Source: Bartonella tribocorum CIP 105476
Lineage (GTDB): Bacteria > Pseudomonadota > Alphaproteobacteria > Rhizobiales > Rhizobiaceae
Assembly (NCBI RefSeq): GCF_000196435.1
Contig: NC_010161.1
Location: 124,001-188,000 of the forward strand
Direction: 5' to 3'
DNA: 64,000 nucleotides
Shown: positions 58,870 to 64,000 of the stretch, piece after piece
Numbering within the stretch: position 1 is the stretch's first letter
How the letters are laid out: every line of letters begins with the position of its first letter
Notes under the pieces: generated by a model
Told to the model about the DNA's origin: nothing
What the model saw: only the letters and a program-made list of their open reading frames with translations
The model's database searches: none
Translations under genes and position numbers: made by a program

Positions 58870-60534
58870 ATGGGAGATAGCTTTTCGATTCGAAATGAAA
58901 AGGCTTTTGAAGCTGCATTGAGAGCTTTAAAGAGCCATGCTACAAAGGATGGGGTCTCTGATATTCGTCAGCATTTTGTAGAGGATGACCAGCGTTTTTC
59001 CCATTTTTCTCTCAGACTTGATGATCTTCTTTTTGATTTTTCAAAATGTGGTGTAACATTTAAAACATTACAACTTTTAGATGATTTAGCTGTCGCAGCA
59101 GATGTGTTAGGCCGGCGTGATGCAATGTTTTCGGGACAAGCCATTAATACAACTGAAAAACGTTCCGTTCTTCATATTGCATTACGTTTACCGGCTGATG
59201 AAATTTTCATGTTGGATGGTCATGATCTTATTCCCGATATTCAAGACGTCCTTGAAGATATGGAAAGATTTTCTGAAAAGGTACGTGATGGCCGCTATAA
59301 GGGAAGCAGTGGAAAGAGAATAAGTGATATTGTCAATATTGGTATTGGTGGCTCTGATCTTGGTCCTGCAATGGTCACATATGCTTTAAAACCTTATCAT
59401 GATGGTCCACGTTGTCATTTTGTTTCTAACGCTGACAGTGCTCATATTTCTGATACTCTCTCTATTTTGAATCCAGAAACAACGCTTTTTGTCATTGCTT
59501 CTAAAACTTTTACAACGGCTGAAACAGTGGTAAATGCTCAAGTTGCACGTCAGTGGATTTTTTCACATTTAGGGGAAGAAGCTATTCACAAGCATTTTGT
59601 TGCTGTTTCGAGTGCGCTTGATAAAGTGGCAGAATTTGGCATAGATCCCACAAGAGTTTTTAAATTTTGGAGTTGGGTTGGAGGACGTTATTCAATTTGG
59701 TCCGCCATTGGCCTTGTTGTTATGTTTGCAATAGGGGGGCAAAATTTTCGGCAATTTCTCAATGGCGCTTTGCAAATGGACCAACATTTTAAAACCATGC
59801 CTTTGCATAAAAATATTCCTATTCGATTTGCTCTTTTAGGGTTCTGGCATCGTGTTATTTGTGGTTATTCAACACGCTCTATCATTCCCTATGCACAACG
59901 CTTAATACATTTTCCAGCTTATTTACAACAGCTTGATATGGAATCAAATGGGAAGCAAGTCTCGCTGGATGGAAAACCATTAAATTTTTCAAGTGGTCCG
60001 ATCGTTTGGGGTGATTCAGGAACAAATAGTCAACATGCTTTTTTTCAGCTTCTGCATCAAGGAACAGATGTTATTCCTGTAGAATTCATTTTATTTATCA
60101 AAGGGCATGAGAAAAATTTACACTCTATGTATGAGATGTTGCTAGCAAACTGTTTAGCGCAATCAAAAGCCTTGATGAAAGGGCGTAGTATTGAAGATGC
60201 TCGGCATATCTTGATACAAAATGGTGTTGACGCAAGAGAAGCAGATCACTTAGCACTTCATAGAAGTTTTAAAGGAAATCGTCCCAGTATTATGCTGGTT
60301 CAAGATTTATTAACGCCTTTTGCACTCGGTCGTCTCATTGCGCTTTATGAACATCGTATTTTTGTTGAAGGTATTTTAATGAATATTAATTCGTTTGATC
60401 AATGGGGTGTTGAACTTGGTAAGGAATTAGCAAATGAGTTATTACCCATTCTTCGTGGAGAAAGTGAAGCGGATAATCGCGATAGTTCAACATTAGGATT
60501 GCTCGCCCATATTCAAGCAAGACGTGCAAAATAA
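58870..60534 (+). CDS. pgi: Glucose-6-phosphate isomerase
   Basis: Pgi interconverts glucose 6-phosphate and fructose 6-phosphate. 554 aa. Signatures are NIGIGGSDLGPAMV, FSWVGGRYSIWSAIGL-type sequence (KFWSWVGGRYSIWSAIG) and the C-terminal SFDQWGVELGKELA. Catalytic Glu and His lie in the MESNGK and NSQHAFFQLLHQG regions. ATG 58870 (MGDSFSIRNEK). It lies 189 bp after the RND pump gene and is a separate function. Confidence 0.97.
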   Translation: MGDSFSIRNEKAFEAALRALKSHATKDGVSDIRQHFVEDDQRFSHFSLRLDDLLFDFSKCGVTFKTLQLLDDLAVAADVLGRRDAMFSGQAINTTEKRSVLHIALRLPADEIFMLDGHDLIPDIQDVLEDMERFSEKVRDGRYKGSSGKRISDIVNIGIGGSDLGPAMVTYALKPYHDGPRCHFVSNADSAHISDTLSILNPETTLFVIASKTFTTAETVVNAQVARQWIFSHLGEEAIHKHFVAVSSALDKVAEFGIDPTRVFKFWSWVGGRYSIWSAIGLVVMFAIGGQNFRQFLNGALQMDQHFKTMPLHKNIPIRFALLGFWHRVICGYSTRSIIPYAQRLIHFPAYLQQLDMESNGKQVSLDGKPLNFSSGPIVWGDSGTNSQHAFFQLLHQGTDVIPVEFILFIKGHEKNLHSMYEMLLANCLAQSKALMKGRSIEDARHILIQNGVDAREADHLALHRSFKGNRPSIMLVQDLLTPFALGRLIALYEHRIFVEGILMNINSFDQWGVELGKELANELLPILRGESEADNRDSSTLGLLAHIQARRAK

Positions 60535-60839
60535 TATAATTTGATAATAAGTTCTGTGCGAACTAAGCAAAGGTAGAATGAGAGAGGAATATGAGACAAT
60601 TCTTTATTTTACTCTGCGCTCCCTTATTTTTTTGAATTAGGTTTTTGTAAAAGAAAATAAATGAAGTGCAAAAATTCTAAAAACGATAAAGAGCTTTAAA
60701 AGGTTTTGAAAACCTTTTATGAATTCTTTTAAAATCCTTTGAAAAAAATAGATTGGTACAAAACTACAGATCAAAGCACACAGAACTCATTGGCGAGTTA
60801 CGTTAAGGACATTCTAATAATATCGTTTTAGTTAAACTT
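60535..60839 (+). other. Spacer after pgi with a palindrome
   Basis: No gene is present. An AT-rich inverted repeat, AAAAGG...CCTTTT (60698-60718), could form a weak hairpin and may contribute to pgi termination, but it has no following T-run. Confidence 0.45.
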
Positions 60840-60929
60840 TGGCGGAGAGAGAGGGATTTGAACCCTCGATAGAGTCACCCCTATGCCGCATTTCGAGTGC
60901 GGTGCTTTCAACCACTCAGCCACCTCTCC
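60840..60929 (-). tRNA. tRNA-Ser (anticodon CGA)
   Basis: This is a 90-nt class II tRNA with a long variable arm. The acceptor GGAGAGG is largely paired with the 3' side, the D-loop region is TGGCTGAGTGGTTGAAAGCA, the anticodon stem GCACT/AATGC region holds CGA, the T-arm is GGGTTCAAATCCC and CCA is encoded. It reads UCG codons. Confidence 0.95.
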
Positions 60930-61217
60930 ATATGAAGTGCGAAAAAATTCGCACCACTTAAATATAGCATCTGATGGGTAGATAACCTTCAATTGTTTTT
61001 GGTACAACCTTTTTTTCTTTTTTATAGGACTTTATTGACAGAGAATAGAAATTCCTTCATATATGCAGAATATGAGTGTGGAGAGTTCTGCGCTCGTTTG
61101 TGTTGAGGAAGGTTTTATCCTTCTTTAAAATTGGTTACGACTGATAAAAAGCAGCCTATTTTCCCTTATTTCAAGGTAAAAATTAAATAAGAGCTGGAGT
61201 GAACGGAAGGATAAAAA

Positions 61218-61694
61218 ATGTTCGCAGTCATTAAAACCGGTGGTAAGCAATACCGCATTGTTGCTAACCAAGTGGTAAAAGTTGAAAAAGTTATTGGAAA
61301 TGCGGGTGATGTTGTTGAATTCAATGACGTATTGATGGTTGGGCAAGAGGGTAGTGCGGTTATTGGGACACCTGTTGTTGCTGATGCACGGGTAACGGCT
61401 GAAATTTTAGAACAGGCACGTGGACGCAAGGTTATCGCATTTAAGAAGCGTCGTCGTCAGAATTCTAAGCGCACGCGTGGTCATCGTCAAGAATTTACAA
61501 CACTGCGTGTTTTAGAAATTTTAATGGGTGGTTCAAAGCCTAAAAAAGCAGCTGCGAAACCCATAAAAGAGGAAGCAACGGCAGCAAAAGGAACAAAAGA
61601 TACTGCTGTTGAGAAGAAAGCTGAAAAAACAGCTGAAAAAAAGACTGCATCGCAGAAGAAAGCGGCTGTAGCATCAAAAAGTAAGAAAGATTAA
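61218..61694 (+). CDS. rplU: 50S ribosomal protein L21 with lysine/alanine-rich tail
   Basis: L21 binds 23S rRNA. Residues 1-105 are standard ([39 protein letters not shown]). The C-terminal ~50 residues (from about [19 protein letters not shown]) are a Lys/Ala/Glu-rich extension common in Rhizobiales L21 and likely disordered. 158 aa. It lies 12 bp before rpmA, the conserved pair. Confidence 0.96.
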   Translation: MFAVIKTGGKQYRIVANQVVKVEKVIGNAGDVVEFNDVLMVGQEGSAVIGTPVVADARVTAEILEQARGRKVIAFKKRRRQNSKRTRGHRQEFTTLRVLEILMGGSKPKKAAAKPIKEEATAAKGTKDTAVEKKAEKTAEKKTASQKKAAVASKSKKD

Positions 61695-61706
61695 AGGAGA
61701 GCGTCT

Positions 61707-61976
61707 ATGGCACATAAAAAAGCTGGTGGTTCCTCGCGGAATGGTCGCGATTCAGAATCGAAACGTCTAGGCGTTAAAAAGTTTGGTGGTGAAAGCGTTA
61801 TTGCTGGAAATATTATCGTCCGTCAGCGTGGTACACGTTGGCATCCCGGCGACAATGTCGGCATTGGAAAAGACCATACGCTTTTTGCTTTATCAGAAGG
61901 GAAGGTTTCTTTTCAACGGAAAGCAGGTAACCGTTCCTATGTTTCAGTTATTCCTATGGTGGAGGCAGCAGAGTAA
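61707..61976 (+). CDS. rpmA: 50S ribosomal protein L27
   Basis: L27 sits near the peptidyl-transferase centre. 89 aa, with the conserved [20 protein letters not shown] and [24 protein letters not shown] lies just before ATG 61707. A strong terminator follows at 62043-62077. In relatives obg usually follows in this region; here a gene-free stretch does. Confidence 0.97.
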   Translation: MAHKKAGGSSRNGRDSESKRLGVKKFGGESVIAGNIIVRQRGTRWHPGDNVGIGKDHTLFALSEGKVSFQRKAGNRSYVSVIPMVEAAE

Positions 61977-62042
61977 TCTGTAGAATTTTCTCTAGCCATT
62001 AACTGGAATTTCATTGGATTTCAGTTGTAGTTTTTAAATATT

Positions 62043-62077
62043 AAAAGGGAAAGATAGTATGTTATCTTTCCCTTTTT
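62043..62077 (+). terminator. Rho-independent terminator of rplU-rpmA
   Basis: Long perfect arms AAAAGGGAAAGATA and TATCTTTCCCTTTT around a 6-nt loop, ending in a T-run. This is the strongest terminator in the window. Confidence 0.93.
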
Positions 62078-63379
62078 GCATTGGTACTATAATAAATCTA
62101 GAAAGTATACGGAAAACGAAAAAGGTAAAATTGGGGAAATGAATCTTTTCAATGAGGGGAGGAATTTGTTAGTATATTTGTGTATGATGATAGTGAAAAG
62201 AATTTACTTTCTTTTTATGCATAAAGAGGTACTTAGTATTTTTTTAGAAGAGAGGCAATTTTTTCGGTAAATTATGAGAAATTTAATGAAAGCATTATTT
62301 ATGTGATCATTTTGATAAAGAGGAATTTTTTTATCAGTATGTGTGATGGTGATGGGGGTATATTATTTTTGGATGGTGATGGGGGCAGGTCAGATGAGGC
62401 CATTCTTTTAAAAAAGAAGGAATAAAAAATCCATAAAGCTGAATGATTAAAGCTTCTTTTAGGGAATATGTATTGAAGCATTTCTGTCAAACGACGGTGA
62501 ATTATATTTTTGAGGAGGACTCAAGATATAAAAATAACCAATGTGCAATCAGCTATCTTCAAGAGTATTTTTTCTCTTTTCACTATTTATTGTACATTAT
62601 TGAAAATCAACCAGCATAAGGGCTTAAAGTTAAGACAATAATTGCTTTTCGTTTTTGTGCTTTATTTATCTCATTTGACGAAATGTCTAGAAAGTAAGAT
62701 ATTTATAGCATGTTTTTAAAGTTTAGTGGTTTATGATAGTGTTTGGGGGGTACTTTACAAATGTGTGACAGAGGGCATTGTGTGTTTGCGATATTGATTG
62801 AAGCAAAGGATTAGCTTAAAATATATCAATGTTATATGATTGAGGGATTAGTATCGTAGGATGAGCTGCACAGAATTTTAAAGATAGTAAGTTGCATAGA
62901 GCAATTTTAAATGGTGTAATAAATTTATAAGAGAGGTAGTCGATTAAATCAACTTGTAGGAAGAGTTAAAAATGTTAACTGAAGTTACAGATGATTGAGG
63001 AGGATGCTTTCTTATAGGGAGAATAATAGCAAGTTATGTTAAATAATTTGGGATAAAGAGAGCGTCTTTAAAACATAGTTTTCAGGTGATTGGGGCTGTA
63101 AAAATCGGGGTTTTGTCTTTGTAAAGTAAGAGTTTAAGAGTCAGATTTGCTTATGATGGTTTTAAGCAACCCGCGGGGTTATAATATCCAATTGTTTTAT
63201 CGGTTATCTTGAGGTATTTAAGCACCTCACTTAGTTCTATTGCGTAAAACAAAAAGTCGTAGTGTTGTGTACATCTCGTATTTTTGAAAATGTGGCTTTG
63301 AAATGAAATTTATCAGAGATTTTGTATTCAAATGTGAGGGCAGTTTGAATTCATGATGAGATGTGAGGAAGCAGAAGCA
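62078..63379. other. Gene-free stretch between rpmA and the PTS gene
   Basis: Thirteen hundred AT-rich bases without a credible gene. It contains a short direct repeat (GGTGATGGGGG near 62348 and 62375) and a hairpin TGAGGT/ACCTCA near 63210-63230 that may belong to the leader of the downstream gene. A piece near 62550-62600 faintly resembles the integrase flank, but not convincingly. Confidence 0.45.
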
Positions 63380-64000
63380 ATGAATGTAGATTTTACCGAG
63401 AGTGAAATCCTGTCTATCAAATCTGTACAACTTGCTGCTGCTTTTAATCATAAAAATGATGCGATTTATGCTGCTGCTGAATTGCTTGTACAGGTTGGCG
63501 CAGTTGACAAATGTTATTTGGCAAGCATGCTCGCACGTGAAGAAATAACGAATACTTGGTTGGGTAATGGGATAGCCATTCCTCATGGCATGGTTGAAAA
63601 TAGTGATTTAATCATCAAGGATGCTGTTGCTGTTATACAGGTTCCTGCTGGTGTTGAGTGGCAGGATGGAAAGAAAGCACATTTGGTTATTGCCATTGCA
63701 GCGTGTCCAGATCGCTATAGAGAAATTTGTAAAAAATTAACGTCTCTTTTATTTGATAAAAAACAGCTTGAAGTACTTGCAACAACTACGGACAAACAGC
63801 AAATTGTTACAACTCTGTTTGGTCAAGATATAAAGAAAGAAAAAGCTTTTATTGGTGATCTTTCGGTGTGTCAGGAATGGACTTTAGATTATCCGAGTGG
63901 TCTTCATGCACGACCAGCTTCTCTTTGGGTTGATTTTGCAAAAAAGATTCAAAATTCTATCAGAGTTCGCTATGGTCAATACGCCGTTGAAATGAAAAAT
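63380..64000 (+). CDS. PTS EIIA-HPr fusion protein (3' end outside window)
   Basis: The open frame runs to the window end without a stop (207 codons visible). Residues about 5-150 are a fructose/nitrogen-type EIIA domain, with the phosphorylatable His69 in NGIAIPHGM. From about 165 an HPr domain begins (WTLDYPSGLHARPASLWVDF, His176). If an enzyme I domain follows, it would be a FruB-like multiphosphoryl transfer protein. ATG 63380 has GAGGA about 10 nt upstream; in-frame ATGs at 63353 and 63356 are alternatives. It would pass phosphate from PEP to a sugar permease or a regulatory target. Confidence 0.88.
   Translation, partial: MNVDFTESEILSIKSVQLAAAFNHKNDAIYAAAELLVQVGAVDKCYLASMLAREEITNTWLGNGIAIPHGMVENSDLIIKDAVAVIQVPAGVEWQDGKKAHLVIAIAACPDRYREICKKLTSLLFDKKQLEVLATTTDKQQIVTTLFGQDIKKEKAFIGDLSVCQEWTLDYPSGLHARPASLWVDFAKKIQNSIRVRYGQYAVEMKN

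Noticed and set aside
62540..62610. Seventh integrase flank copy
   Set aside because: AGAAAAAATACTCTTGAAG-like sequence on the minus strand resembles the flank, but no integrase start follows and the match is short.
63227..63586. Minus-strand 119-codon frame
   Set aside because: It overlaps the EIIA-HPr gene, whose motifs are clear, and lacks a plausible start context.
1..64000. CRISPR array
   Set aside because: The only regular repeats are the coding 60-bp units in cyoD and the ilvD tail copies; there is no repeat-spacer pattern and no cas gene.

Overview
The window reads as a chromosomal segment of an AT-rich alphaproteobacterium of the Rhizobiales, most likely a Bartonella. The evidence is the GcrA and Irr regulators, the Tim44-like/Smr neighbourhood, the fabA-fabB-fabI cluster divergent from irr, the cyoABCD oxidase, the ccmABCDG-acnA neighbourhood, low G+C, and wide gene-poor stretches full of decayed genes. 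The species cannot be fixed from sequence alone.

Layout. 1-6.0 kb: translation and stress genes (pheT, cut inside its stop codon by the window edge; pheS, rplT, rpmI, nth on the minus strand; hsp20 and a DUF1150 gene on the plus strand). 6.0-13.1 kb: an integrase relic, ilvD followed by two decaying copies of its own 3' end, a gene-free kilobase, and mutS. 13.3-18.3 kb: maeB, secB, fxsA, a Tim44-like gene and smr. 18.3-25.6 kb: a decayed island with integrase relics, gcrA, argD, a broken argF, hslO, a broken Rep_3 plasmid-type replication gene and a stretch with strong RNA hairpins. 25.6-31.5 kb: cytochrome c maturation genes ccmABCDG divergent from acnA. 31.7-37.2 kb: rpsT, dnaA, dnaN, recF, aroQ. 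37.4-43.2 kb: cyoABCD, with an unusual 20-residue repeat tail on CyoD, and gpsA. 43.2-45.5 kb: two integrase relics back to back. 45.5-49.5 kb: fabI, fabB, fabA, irr and an SH3-domain protein. 49.5-54.0 kb: another decayed stretch, rpsU, fhs and tRNA-Arg. 54.4-60.5 kb: an RND efflux pair and pgi. 60.8-64.0 kb: tRNA-Ser, rplU, rpmA, a gene-free stretch and the start of a PTS EIIA-HPr fusion gene cut by the window end.

Most genes are core housekeeping: translation, replication initiation and clamp loading, DNA repair, type II fatty-acid synthesis, cytochrome maturation and terminal oxidation, and central carbon metabolism. The unexpected content lies between them. Reading the gene-poor islands by eye shows up to six degraded copies of one P4-type tyrosine integrase (about 6.5, 18.5, 23.7, 44.0, 44.4-45.4 and 50.1 kb). 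Most carry the same roughly 110-bp 5' flank, so repeated integration or duplication followed by decay explains several otherwise blank regions. The nearby Rep_3 pseudogene, the broken argF and the duplicated ilvD tail fit ongoing genome reduction. No intact mobile element, CRISPR array or rRNA operon was seen.
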